A stretch of DNA of 64,000 bases from assembly GCA_963788145.1 (NCBI GenBank), contig CAWBFQ010000003.1, forward strand, positions 992,001 to 1,056,000, written 5' to 3'. Source of the stretch: UTCFX2 sp963788145 (GTDB taxonomy: Bacteria; Chloroflexota; Anaerolineae; Anaerolineales; UBA4823). Both the position numbers and the translations under genes were made by a program. Positions within the stretch are counted from its first letter, which is position 1. The number at the start of each line of letters is the position of its first letter. Of the stretch, positions 30,648 to 40,478 are shown piece by piece. Under the pieces are notes generated by a model, which did not search any database, had not been told where the DNA came from, and worked only from the letters and a program-made list of their open reading frames with translations.

Positions 30648-31057
30648 CCAGGTTAAATCCTGGCTATAAGTGGGCGCAACGACCACAGCCGCTGGTTGTG
30701 TTCATCGTGCTATGAGAACCGCTCTTATGATCTCCCGCGGCATATCTTTTATATTACAGGGTTCAGGGCGCGCCGCCATGCCCACCAGCCGTCTGCCTTT
30801 AGACTTCCGAAGTCTAGCAGCAATGAAGCGCCTGCCAACATGCTTCAGCATGTTTGATCTCTTCCAGCCTGCGAATTCATTCGCAGTCTCATTCATGCAT
30901 TCACGCCCCATTCGGGGACGGTTGTGTTACACGGGATGATGTCATTTGTCGCTGAAAAGGTGACATTCGTTCACCCGACCGTCCATTGACGCCCCCCGTC
31001 TATTATGATAATATTACTCGGAATTTAATCCACTACTTCTTCATCAAAGGATATCTA
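30648..31057. repeat. Repeat-bearing spacer upstream of the A-type Fe-S carrier gene
   Basis: No credible gene is seen. GCCCACCAGCCGTCTGCC with palindrome AGACTTC-C-GAAGTCT lies at 30779-30815. A CATTCGGGGACGG unit lies near 30909. TGTCA and TGACA flank 18 bp near 30943-30970, a possible operator. TAATAT-like AT-rich sequence near 31006-31016 may be the -10 of the next gene. Confidence 0.55.
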
Positions 31058-31436
31058 ATGTTAGCAGAACAGACCTCCACCCAAACCATCACCCTGACCC
31101 CTTCAGCCATCCAGGCTGTCCGCGATTTAATGGAAACACGCAACCTGGAAGGATATGCCTTGCGCGTTTTTGTCTCCGGCAGCGGATGCTCCGGTTTACA
31201 ATATGGGATGGCCCTCGAAGCCAATATCCGCGAGCAAGACCTGAGTGAAGAATTCGACGGTGTTAAAGTTGTTGTTGATGAGATTTCAATCGATTACCTG
31301 CCGCGGCGCGACCGTGGATTATATTGAAAGCGAGACCGGCAGCGGGTTCAAGATCGAGAATCCAAACGCGATCTCAAACTGCGGATGTTCAAGCGCCACC
31401 CGCTCGGAAGACGGCGGCTGCAGCGGCTGCCACTAA
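31058..31436 (+). CDS. A-type iron-sulfur carrier, IscA/ErpA/HesB family (one frameshift)
   Basis: About 125 residues, with RBS AAAGG 7 nt before ATG 31058. The three conserved cysteines of A-type carriers are present: GSGCSGLQYGMA and the C-terminal ISNCGCSSA. ITLTPSAIQAVRDLM and GATVDYIESETGSGFKI also fit. An extra base near 31303 shifts the frame between IDYL and RGATVDY. The tail RSEDGGCSGCH adds two more Cys and a His. Such proteins deliver Fe-S clusters to apoproteins; the many Fe-S proteins of the Hdr/hydrogenase operon 5 kb away are possible clients, which is speculation. Confidence 0.88.
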
Positions 31437-31446
31437 CCCATCAATT

Positions 31447-32085
31447 CTAGCGACCTCGCAAGAAAGATAACAGCGTCCCAAAGACGCCAATCACGATCAT
31501 CCCGATAATGATCATGCCAACCGGCACGCCGCCCGTCTGCGACGCAATCGGGGCGTCCGATGGCAGCGTGGGCTGCACCACCGGCGGCGGCTCCGTGAAG
31601 GTCGGCAGCCTGGTTGGAGGGATCTCCACCAGGAATTGAGCCGCCAGGGTTGGATCAATCGTCGCCGTGATCATAGGCGTGGCGGTCGGCGGCGGCTCGA
31701 TCACCGGCAGCGACCCATTCACATCCACCAAATCTTTCCAAACCCAGGCCACCCCACCCGTCACACCCGGGTAGGCAATCTGGATCCATTCTCCTCCAGG
31801 CGAGCGACCCAGCGCGGGCACCAGCGAGCCTTCCACCAGAACACCCACAACATCATAAGCCACCGTGGAAGGGCCGCCTCTCACATTAATAAACCCCTGT
31901 TCATTATCCAGCACAATCGCCAAAGCCCCCACCGGCGTGCCAGTCACGGTCGGGATCGAACCGGTCGGGATCTGGCGCGGGAACCCGGCCTGGGCAGCGC
32001 CGAATTGCGCTCCAAGCCCCATACCGATCAGCAGCAAGAGCAACCCGAAACGCGCCCCAAACGTATGTAATAATTGACGAACCAT
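31447..32085 (-). CDS. Membrane-anchored SH3b-domain protein
   Basis: A 212-residue exported protein. A signal peptide spans residues about 1-32 (FGLLLLLIGMGLGAQFGAAQA). A bacterial SH3 domain lies at about 55-120 (IVLDNEQGFINVRGGPSTVAY, LVPALGRSPGGEWIQIAYPG, GGVAWVWKDLV). A Pro/Thr-rich linker follows (PPPTATPMITATID), then a C-terminal TM helix (GMIIIGMIVIGVFGTLLSFL) and a basic end. SH3b domains typically bind peptidoglycan or peptide ligands. The gene converges on the Fe-S carrier gene. The frame is intact. AGGAG precedes the ATG. Confidence 0.75.
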   Translation of the reverse strand: MVRQLLHTFGARFGLLLLLIGMGLGAQFGAAQAGFPRQIPTGSIPTVTGTPVGALAIVLDNEQGFINVRGGPSTVAYDVVGVLVEGSLVPALGRSPGGEWIQIAYPGVTGGVAWVWKDLVDVNGSLPVIEPPPTATPMITATIDPTLAAQFLVEIPPTRLPTFTEPPPVVQPTLPSDAPIASQTGGVPVGMIIIGMIVIGVFGTLLSFLRGR

Positions 32086-32149
32086 TCAAAATTTCTCCTG
32101 ATTGGAGATTATAATCGAATTATCAACTCTCTCTGAAAGGCGGTTCCCG

Positions 32150-32734
32150 ATGGATCAACGCATTTATCATGGCAATCTCACCCCTGGCGACCTGGCGCGC
32201 GCCCTGATCGGCCATTTTAATCGCGGCAATTTGCGCGCCGTCCAAATCGGCAACAACCGCGACACGATCGTTCAGATCGGCACGCACGAACGATCCCGTT
32301 CTGGCGGTCAAACCTCCCTCGCCATCACGCTTCGCCCGGTCGCGGATGGGGTCGCGGTGGAGGTCGGAAAACAATCCTGGCTCGGGGTAGCCGCCAGCCT
32401 GGGTCAATCCGCTTTTTATGCCTGGCACCGACCCTTCAGCCTGTTGGACCGTTTTGACGATATCGCCCAGGATATTGAAAACATCCAGCTGGCCGAAGAC
32501 GTCTGGCAGGTCATCGAAGAAGCAGCCCGCGCCATCGGCGCCGGGCAGGAATTATCCGAAAGGCTGCGCCGGGTCGCCTGCGCCTACTGCCAGACCGCCA
32601 ACCCGGTCGGCGAGCCAGCCTGCATCGCCTGCGGCGCGCCGCTTGGGCCAAACCAACCCCGCACCTGCCTGAAATGCGGGTTCGTGCTGAAGAAAGGTGA
32701 GACCATCTGCCCGCAATGCGCTGCGCCGGTATAG
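32150..32734 (+). CDS. Zinc-ribbon protein of unknown function
   Basis: A 194-residue protein from ATG 32150 with GAAAGG upstream. Residues 1-140 form a soluble mixed domain (NLTPGDLARALIGHF, VQIGNNRDTIVQI, ITLRPVADGVAVEVGKQSWLG). The last 50 residues hold two zinc-ribbon knuckle pairs: CAYCQTANPVGEPACIACG and CLKCGFVLKKGETICPQC. Double zinc ribbons usually mediate protein or nucleic-acid contacts. It is divergent from the SH3b gene, and TATAAT at 32109-32114 may be its promoter. The family is not recognised. Confidence 0.65.
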   Translation: MDQRIYHGNLTPGDLARALIGHFNRGNLRAVQIGNNRDTIVQIGTHERSRSGGQTSLAITLRPVADGVAVEVGKQSWLGVAASLGQSAFYAWHRPFSLLDRFDDIAQDIENIQLAEDVWQVIEEAARAIGAGQELSERLRRVACAYCQTANPVGEPACIACGAPLGPNQPRTCLKCGFVLKKGETICPQCAAPV

Positions 32735-32993
32735 GGATTCACCATCCACGGAAATACCATCCACAAATTGATCACGAATACGCGAATGCCCGCCTCCCAT
32801 TCGAATATTCGTGCGCCCTTATTCGCGGACGGTCCTATTACGCCTTTGCCCATTCGAGCATTCGTGTGTCCTAATTCGTGGACGGTTCTATTCGCGTGCC
32901 CTTATTCGCGGACGGTCTGTTCTCCGCTACAAAAACAAAACCGCAAGGCTGCGACACCCTGCGGTCAATTTCATCCAATATTTCACTGCTGAT
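32735..32993. repeat. Cluster of CGAATG/TTCGTGGACGG repeats
   Basis: At least three tandem-like variants of the dispersed family lie here: CACGAATACGCGAATGCCC, then CATTCGAATATTCGTGCG with TTCGCGGACGG, then CATTCGAGCATTCGTGTG with TTCGTGGACGG, then another TTCGCGGACGG. The block is about 180 bp and is the richest copy of this family in the window. AACCGCAAGG-CTGCGACACCCTGCGGTC near 32939-32968 is a possible hairpin for the convergent gene. Confidence 0.65.
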
Positions 32994-33746
32994 TTACACC
33001 GCAGTAAGCAGTTGAACTGCCTCCTGCAGCGCCGGCAGCATCTGGCTGTCATCCTCGTTGCCCCGGCTCTCAAGCCGAGAAGCCATGCGCTCCAACACCG
33101 GCAGCGCATCCAGATAGCCGATCTCGCCAATATAACGTGCGGCTTGCTTGCGCACATCTGCTGGCGCGTTGCGATTCGATAATATTTGGGCCAGGTGGAC
33201 GCCTGCGAACGAACAATAACTCAGCAGGTCGGCCACATACCCCTCCGAGGTCTTGTCATATAACGACACCTGCAGCAATGCGAAAATTTGGCGCGTATGC
33301 ATCTCACTCAATTGAGTGATCAGCGTGCGCTCCACACCATCGTTCGGCCCGGCTCCCGATCCAATCGAGCTGGCCAGGTTTCCTAAATTCTTTACGATCT
33401 GATTGCGAAATTCAATGTCTGGCTCGGTCAATCGGCTGACAAGCAGATAAGCTACCAAAGGCAATTGACGGATGGCGTCATATTCCACCAACCGTTGCAG
33501 TCCAGTAATCCTTTGTAGCAAATCTGGAGAGCTGAGCGATTCGACTGATTCCCAAATGACCGAAATCAACTCGAACCGCTGCATACCCAATCCCTGCGCA
33601 TTCAGGCTTTCGGGCTGCTCGATATGGATACTACAGTCATCAGGATCCATGCGCAGTGTGATCTCCAGGCAGTTTAAGCTCAACCCATGTTGGTTGTGTT
33701 CGCCGGGTTGCCCGGCAGATTTGGATATTTTCTTGCATATATGCAA
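32994..33746 (-). CDS. Helical-repeat (HEAT-like) protein
   Basis: Up to 250 residues. The N-terminal 45 residues contain a possible beta segment (LEITLRMDPDDCSIHI). From MQRFELISVIWESVESLSS on, the protein is a series of paired helices: SSPDLLQRITGLQRLVEYDA, LPLVAYLLVSRLTEPDIE, FRNQIVKNLGNLASSIG, ADVRKQAARYIGEIGYLD and ALPVLERMASRLESRG, as in HEAT-like scaffolds. The start is uncertain: a TTG at 33746 abuts a TATACT box, and ATG 33650 or 33620 are alternatives. It is probably a protein-interaction scaffold; no enzyme motif is seen. Confidence 0.55.
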   Translation of the reverse strand: MHICKKISKSAGQPGEHNQHGLSLNCLEITLRMDPDDCSIHIEQPESLNAQGLGMQRFELISVIWESVESLSSPDLLQRITGLQRLVEYDAIRQLPLVAYLLVSRLTEPDIEFRNQIVKNLGNLASSIGSGAGPNDGVERTLITQLSEMHTRQIFALLQVSLYDKTSEGYVADLLSYCSFAGVHLAQILSNRNAPADVRKQAARYIGEIGYLDALPVLERMASRLESRGNEDDSQMLPALQEAVQLLTAV

Positions 33747-33824
33747 AGTATACCCGAAAGCAGGTTAAGGTAATTTGCATCCTTGGTTAAGCTTTTATTT
33801 AATCAAATGATGGTTTGGTTAAGA

Positions 33825-35854
33825 CTAGCCCGCCATCTCCCGGGCTGCTGCGATAATCGCCTGCACCGTCAACCCATATTCCTGGTAGATCGTTTGGAAT
33901 GGCGCCGATGCGCCGTATTTCTCGATCGAAAGGATGACCCCCTGGTCGCCCACCCAGCGCTCCCAGCCCATCCCAATCCCGGCTTCCACTGCCAACCGCT
34001 TGACCAGCTTCGGCGGCAGGATCATATCTTGATATGCCTGCGGCTGCGCTTTGAATAGCTCCCAGCTTGGGAATGAGATCAGGCGCACGCTGAAATCCTT
34101 CTTTCATCAGCGCTTTGCCCGCTTCCACGATCAGGTTCACTTCGGAGCCGCTCGCCATAAGCACAACTTCTTTCGGTCCCCCACCCACCAATTGAGCCAG
34201 GAGATAAGCCCCCTTCCACAAACCTACCGCCGGGCTGAAAACCTTGCGGTCCAGCGTGGGCAGCGCCTGGCGTGTGAGGGCGAGGGCGGTCGGACCGTCC
34301 CGGCGCGTGATCGCCACCTTCCAGGCCTCGCGCACCTCGTTCGCATCCCCCGGACGCAGCACCACCATATTCGGGATCGCCCGCAAGGAGCAAACCTGCT
34401 CCACCGGTTGGTGAGTCGGGCCGTCCTCGCCCACGCCGATGCTGTCATGGGTGAACACCCAGATGCTTGGATAATGCGACAGGGCCGAGACGCGGAGCGC
34501 CCCGCGCATGTAATCGGCAAAGACCAGGAACGTGCCGCCGTACGGGATCAGCCCGCCGTTCACCGCCATCCCGTTCACGATCGCGCCCATCGCATGCTCG
34601 CGCACCCCGAAATGGAAATTGCGACCTTCATGGCGGTCTTTCTGGAAGTCGGGCAGGCCATTCAGCCAGGTCTTGTTCGAGGGCGCCAGGTCTGCCGAGC
34701 CGCCCAGCAGTTCCGGCAATTTCAATGCCAGCGCATTCAACACCTTCCCGGAGGCCTTCCGGCTGGCGATGGCCTTTTTCGTCCGCGGGGAACTGCGGCA
34801 GATCGGCTTCCCAGCCATCCGGAAGTTCGCCGTTCAAACGCCGGCGCAGTTCCAACCCACGTTCGGGATAATGCCTGCTCGTAATCTGCCGTCATCTGAT
34901 CCCATTTCTGCTCGGCAAGCTCGCCCCACTCGACAGCCTGGCGAAAAAAAGCAAGCATATCGTTGGGTACATAGAAGCGCGGCTCGATCGGCCATCCCAG
35001 GGCGCGCTTGGCGGCATCCAGCTCCTCCTGCCCAGCCGGCTCGCCGTGCGCTTTTTCGGTGCCTTGCTTGGTTGGCAACCCGTAACCAATCACCGTTCGA
35101 ACTGCGATGATCGACGGGCGTGGGTCTGCTTTCGCATTTTGAATCGCCCGGTCGATCGCATCTACCGCGCTGATTTCATCATTCGGATCGTCCGCCACGA
35201 TCTGGGTATGCCAGCCATAGGCTTCGAACCGTTTCATCCGATCTTCGCTGAAAGCCAGGTAGGTGCCCCCTTCGATGGAAATATGGTTGTCATCGTACAG
35301 GTAGATCAGCCGTCCCAGCCCAAGATGCCCCGCCAACGAGGCCGCCTCGGAGGACACCCCTTCCATCAAATCCCCGTCGGTGACGATGGCATAGACGAAA
35401 TAGTCGAAGAGCGGAAAGCCGGGCCGGTTGAAGACTGCGCGCCAGGTGCTCGGCGGCGATCGCCATGCCGACCCCGTTGGCAAAACCCTGTCCCAGCGGC
35501 CCGGTGGTCACTTCCACCCCTGGGGTGACCCCATATTCGGGATGACCAGGCGTGCGGCTGCCCCACTGGCGAAAGTTCTTCAGGTCATCCAACTCCAGGT
35601 CAAAGCCGGTCAGGTAAAGCAAGCTGTACAGCAGCATCGAGCCGTGCCCGCCGGAAAGGATAAAACGATCCCGGTTCGCCCATTTCGGATTGCGCGGGTT
35701 AAAGCGCAGATGGCGCGTCCACAGCGCATACGCCATCCCGCGCAGCCCCCATCGGCAAACCCGGATGCCCGGATTTGGCCTTCTGAACGCCGTCTGCCGC
35801 TAAAAACCGAATGGTGTTGATCGCTTTTTGGGTGAGGGAATTTGATTCAGCCAC
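33825..35854 (-). CDS. tkt: Transketolase (frameshifted)
   Basis: A thiamine-diphosphate enzyme of the pentose phosphate pathway, about 676 codons. GTG 35854 follows AAGGAGAATAAC. Motifs in order: KAKSGHPGLPMGAA, RDRFILSGGHGSMLLYSLLY, TTGPLGQGFANGVGMAIA, VTDGDLMEGVSSEA (ThDP motif), GWHTQIV, VGEDGPTHQPVEQ and LRAIPNMVVLRPGDANE. The C-terminal domain ends as YGLTVQAIIAAAREMAG at 33825. Indels near 34070, 34770-34860, 35435 and 35750 split the frame. No pentose-pathway partners are adjacent. Confidence 0.92.
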
Positions 35855-36121
35855 GTTATTCTCCTTGAGTTGGATAGGGGAATATTTACCGCGTTCTGGC
35901 TGCATTCATGAAAATGGATTTACCACGAAACACATGAAAGAAAAAACAAGGACTCCGCATCTGCCTGGTCGTTTTTTCAGCATTTTATTTTTGTGTGTTT
36001 CGTGGTGAGTTGTTTCGTACCTGTCCAACAAGTGAAATTCTTCACATACTCAACAAATTTTTGCAAGTAACATTTGTCATGACGTGATTGTGCCATTTGT
36101 TACTATTCGAGTAAGCTCAAA
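35855..36121. repeat. Long spacer with a perfect 13-bp inverted repeat
   Basis: No gene is seen in the 490-bp spacer between tkt and hdrC. ACCACGAAACACA (35922-35934) and TGTGTTTCGTGGT (35994-36006) are exact inverted copies 59 bp apart. The arms contain CACGAA, as in the other dispersed repeats. The rest (36006-36120) is AT-rich leader or promoter DNA, including two CATTTGT copies 24 bp apart (36068 and 36092). Confidence 0.6.
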
Positions 36122-36154
36122 TTTACGATACTAGTGACAATAACTTATACTAGT
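36122..36154 (+). promoter_or_regulatory. Putative promoter of the hdr-mvh operon with ATACTAGT direct repeats
   Basis: TATACT at 36146-36151 with a weak TTTACG 18 bp upstream. The 8-mer ATACTAGT occurs at 36128-36135 and 36147-36154, 19 bp apart; its ACTAGT core is palindromic. A regulator bound at both would straddle the -10. The mRNA leader would be about 190 nt. Confidence 0.45.
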
Positions 36155-36346
36155 CTATCGATTAGTGGGCTTTTGCCCGTCCACTGCAAGGAGGCTTATC
36201 TTACTCTATACCCAATCTTATCGCCCTTCTTATCGCCATTTTTTTCGCCCCTGTAACAGGGTTTGAAGCGTAATTCGATTAGACCCCAAACGCTTTTTAA
36301 TCCGCGAAACCAAATTCGTATCAGATCTCCCTGTAGGAGGTGGCAC

Positions 36347-36927
36347 TTGACAGCTCATCCTGTCCTTTCGACTGACACAAACCCCAATCTAAGATTTTTG
36401 GAAGAAGTAAGCGCGCGGACAGCGGGCGTATCCCGGCTGGAGATGTGCATTCAATGCGGAACTTGCGGCGGATCCTGCCCTCCCGCCGCGGATATGGATC
36501 ACACGCCGCGCATGCTGTTTGCAATGATCCGAGCCGGTATGCGCTCTGAAGCCCTCAGCAGCAATACCTTCTGGATCTGTGTTTCTTGTTATCACTGCGT
36601 CGTCCGCTGCCCGCAGGATGTCCACATTGCCGATGTAATGTACACCCTCAAGAGCATGGCCATTGAGGAAAAATGTATAAAGACGCGACCGCCCCGGATT
36701 TCTCGCAGACCTTCGTGGATATGGTCGAGAATTACGGGCGCAGCTACGAATTTGGACTGGCCACCCGTCACTATCTCAAACACTTCCCGATGCGGTTGCC
36801 AGGCATGGCGCCCATGGGCCTGGGCATGCTCAGCAAAAAACGGATGGATATCACCCCGAACCGGATCGAGGGGATGGAACAGCTCACCGCGATCCTCAAG
36901 CGCGCCAAGGAATTGAAGGTGCCATGA
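36347..36927 (+). CDS. hdrC: Heterodisulfide reductase subunit C-like protein (one frameshift)
   Basis: An iron-sulfur subunit of about 193 residues linking HdrA to HdrB. Two 4Fe-4S motifs are visible: CIQCGTCGGSCPP and CVSCYHCVVRCPQDV. The start is a TTG at 36347 with TAGGAGGT 8 nt upstream. The frame shifts near 36668, where an A run appears one base short (IEE then KMYKDATAPDFSQTFV). The stop overlaps the hdrB ATG. It is the first gene of a seven-gene operon for a hydrogenase-linked Hdr complex. Confidence 0.88.
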
Positions 36928-37914
36928 TGAACAAATATCTCTTTTATCCCGGTTGCGCAATGGAAACCAGCGCAAAAGCCTATAACGAGTCGCTCCAGGC
37001 GGTTCTGGATCCCCTGGGAATCATCCTGGAAGAAGTGCAAGACTGGAACTGCTGTGGAGCCACCGAATACCTCGGCATCAGCACCGTCCCGGCTTACGCC
37101 TTGATCGGGCGCAACCTGGCCCTCGCCTCCGGTCAAATGGATGGATCCCGCACGCTGGTTGCTTCATGCAGCGCCTGCTACTTGAACCTGGCTAAAGCCG
37201 ATCACTACATGGCCGAACGACCGGCCCTGGGAGTGAAAGTCAACGAGGCTCTGGCGGCCGGCAACCTGAGCTACACCCCCGGCACGCTTGAAGTGCGCCA
37301 CCTGCTGGATGTGATCATCAACGATGTTGGACTCGATGAAGTTGAAAAGCAAGTCGTCAAACCGCTCAAAGGCCTGCGCGATCGCCCCCTATCTGGGCTG
37401 CATGGTGCCTCGCCCCGATTATAAGAACCATTGGTCAGATCACGAATATCCCAATGAGCTGGACCTGCTGCTGAAAGCGCTCGGCGCTGAAGTGATCGAC
37501 TTCCCGCTCAAAACGCACTGCTGCGGCGGGCACATGACCCAGATCAGCCCGACCACCGCCTTTGAACTGATCCGGCGCTTGGTCTCCTCGGCCGACAATT
37601 ACAAAGCCGATCTGATGGTCACGGTCTGCCCGATGTGCCAGATGAACCTGGACGCCTATCAGAACGAGACCAATCAATATTTCCACACCCATTACAAGAT
37701 GCCGATCCTGTTCTTCACCCAATTGATGGGCGTGGCCTTTGGGATCGACCCCGCAAAGCTTGGTTTTGGGCGTGAGCTGGTCAGCGCCCGGCATGCCATG
37801 AGCCGCATCGGCGTCGATGTCCCCGAAAGCGAAGAGACAAAAGCACAGCCAAAGCGCAAGAAACCCAGCGGGCTTCCCATGCCGAAGATGCCCGGCGACA
37901 AGGAGGTGGCTTGA
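36924..37914 (+). CDS. hdrB: Heterodisulfide reductase subunit B-like protein (one frameshift)
   Basis: About 330 residues with two CCG domains that bind the unusual non-cubane 4Fe-4S clusters reducing disulfides in methanogens: YPGCAMETS, WNCCGATEYLG, SCSACYLN in the first, and YLGCMVPRP, THCCGGHMTQ, CPMCQMNLD in the second. All cysteines of both motifs are kept. An indel near 37383 splits the frame. The lysine-rich C-terminus (QPKRKKPSG) is an extension. The natural electron acceptor in a bacterium without CoM/CoB is unknown. The stop overlaps the hdrA ATG. Confidence 0.9.
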
Positions 37915-39959
37915 TGACCCGAAAAACCTGAAGAGCAAAGAACGAATTGGCGTTTATGTCTGCCACTGCGGCAGCAACATCGCCGGCATCGTGGATGTGG
38001 AAGACGTAGCCATCTGGGCTGGCGAAGAACTGGCAGATCGCGGCGTGGTGATTGCCCGCGATTACAAGTTCATGTGCTCCAGCCTGGGCCAGGAATTGAT
38101 CGAGAAAGACATCAAAGAAGAAGGCCTGACGCGGGTGGTGGTGGCAGCCTGCTCGCCGCACCTGCACGAAAACACCTTCCGCACCGCCTGCGAGCGTGCC
38201 GGGCTGAACCCCTACCTGTGCGAGCTGGTTTCGATCCGTGAGCAGGTCTCGTGGGTGCACACCGATAAAGCCGCCGCAACCGACAAATCCAAAGCCGTGG
38301 TTTCCGGGCGGCGTCGAGCGGGTGATCCACAACGAGCCGCTTGAAGCCGCTGCGCGTGCCGATCCATCCGGCCACGCTGGTGGTGGGCGGCGGCATCGCC
38401 GGCATCCAGGCCGCGCTTGAAATCGCCGACGCCGGTTTCCCGGTCTACATGGTCGAGCGCGAGCCTTCCATCGGCGGGCACATGTCGCAGTTCGACAAAA
38501 CCTTCCCCACCCTGGACTGCGCCGCCTGCATCCTGACCCCCAGAATGGTCTCTGTCGGCACACATCCAAACATCACGCTGTTCACCTGGAGCGAAGTCGA
38601 CCCAGGTGGAGGGTTATGTCGGCAACTTCACCGTCACCATCCGCAAAAAAGCCCGCTACGTCAACGAAGACCTGTGCACCGGCTGCGGCATCTGCCAGGA
38701 AAAATGCCCCAAGAAAGTGATCGATGACGTTTACGAAGCCGGACTGGGCTATCGCAAAGCAGTCTACACGCCCTTCCCGCAGGCTGTGCCCAAATATCCC
38801 GGTGATCGACATACCAAACTGCACCTACTTCCAAAAAGGCACCTGCAAAGCCTGCGAGAAATTCTGCCCCACCAACGCGATCGACTTCAACCAGGAAGAT
38901 GAAATCATCACGGTCCAGGTGGGCAATATCATCCTGGCAACCGGCTACGATCTTTTCGACCCGCGCCAGGTCACCCAGTACGGCTACGGTCGCCTGGCGA
39001 ATGTGTTCACCAGCCTGGAATTCGAGCGCCTGACCAACGCCGCCGGACCCACCAACGGCAATATCGTGCTGCGCGATGGCGTGACCACGCCGACAGTCGG
39101 TGGGCATCATCCACTGCGTGGGCAGCCGCGACCGCAACTTCAACAACTACTGTTCGGTGATCTGCTGCATGCAGAGCCTGAAGTTCGCCCACCTGGTCCA
39201 CGAGCGCACCGGCGCCACGGTCTACAACTTCTACATCGACATGCGCACCGCTTATAAAGATTACGACGAGTTCTACCAGCGTGTGATGGAGGAGGGCACG
39301 CTGTTCGTGCGCGGCAAAGTGGCCGAGGTGACCGACGCGGCCCGCCTGCCGGGCGAAGAAGGCAAATTGATCATCCAGGTCGAAGATACCCTGGTTGGCA
39401 AACAGCGGCGCATCCCGGTGGATATGGTGATCCTCTCCGCCGCCATGAAGCCGCGCGCAGATGCCAAAGAAACCGCCCAGATGTTCGGCATCTCGTGCAG
39501 CGCCAACGGCTGGTTCATCGAAAAACACCCCAAACTGGACCCGGTGGCCACGATGACCGAAGGCATCTTTATCGCCGGCTGCGTGCAGGGGCCGAAGGAC
39601 ATCCCATCTTCGGTCTCCCAGGGCGCGGCGGCGGCGGCGCGCGTGCTCGGGCGAATCCAGCAAGGCGAGATCGCCCTGGAACCTGTGCGCGCCACGGTTA
39701 TCGAAGATAAGTGCTCTGGCTGCCGTATCTGCAACAACCTGTGCCCGTTCAACGCCATCCTCTTCCACGAAGACCGGATGGTGACTGAGATCAACCCGGC
39801 GCTGTGCCAGGGCTGCGGCACCTGTGTGGCCGCCTGCCCTGCTGGCGCCATCACGGCACCGGCTTCAGCAATGAGCAGATCTTTGCTCAGATCGAAGGGC
39901 TGCTGATGGTCAACTTCGAGCATGAGCGTCTGGCCGACTTGCCTGAGAGTAGGAGATAA
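37914..39959 (+). CDS. hdrA: Heterodisulfide reductase subunit A-like flavoprotein (frameshifted)
   Basis: The electron-bifurcating FAD subunit, about 680 codons. Order of parts: N-terminal domain with IGVYVCHCGSNIAGIVDV, FAD-binding TLVVGGGIAGIQAALEIADA with VEREPSIGGHMSQFDKTFPT, a ferredoxin insert with CTGCGICQEKCP and CKACEKFCP, VGNIILATGYDLFDP, HCVGSRD, and a C-terminal ferredoxin with CSGCRICNNLCP and CQGCGTCVAACP. AAGGAGG precedes the ATG, which overlaps the hdrB stop. Indels near 37918, 38305, 38345, 38600, 38800, 39095 and 39860 break it. Downstream mvhDGA argue that H2 supplies the electrons. Confidence 0.92.
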
Positions 39960-39961
39960 CG

Positions 39962-40455
39962 ATGACAGAAGACATAAATTCTCCAAGTCTGGAAACGGGT
40001 CCGAAACAAGCAGCGCAAATTTTGAACCCGTGATCATCGGCTTCACCTGCAACTGGTGCAGCTACCGCGCCGCCGACCTGGCTGGCACGGCCCGGGTGAA
40101 ATACCCGCCCAACGTGCGCCTGATCCGGCTGATGTGTTCCGGGCGCCTCGACCCCACTTTTGTGATGAAAGCCCTGGCCGACGGAGCGGACGGCGTGCTT
40201 GATCACCGGCTGCCATCCCGGCGAATGCCATTACCTGGAACAAAACTACAAAGCCCTGCGCCGCTACCTGCTGCTGCGCCGCACCCTGGCAGGGATGGGC
40301 ATCGAGCCAGATCGAGTCAAGCTGGTGTGGGCCAGCGCAGCCGAAGGCGTCAAGCTGGCGCAGAGATATCCAAGATGGTCGAAGAAGTGCGCCAGCTCGG
40401 CCCGCTGCATTGGGCCGGGAAGGGCTACACGACAGCCGCCACCCCGTTCCAGTAG
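39962..40455 (+). CDS. mvhD: Hydrogenase iron-sulfur subunit MvhD (frameshifted)
   Basis: About 165 residues. MvhD carries a 2Fe-2S cluster and connects the hydrogenase to HdrA. The signature runs IGFTCNWCSYRAADLAGTAR, then VRLIRLMCSGRLDP, FVMKALADGADGVL and TGCHPGECHYLEQNY, with all conserved Cys present. VKLVWASAAEGVKLAQ follows, then a helical end. Indels occur near 40030, 40200 and 40365. It starts 3 bp after the hdrA stop. Its presence between hdrA and mvhG is the diagnostic order for a bifurcating Mvh-Hdr complex. Confidence 0.9.
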
Positions 40456-40478
40456 CTGAAATCCGAGGAGGTGACCGC

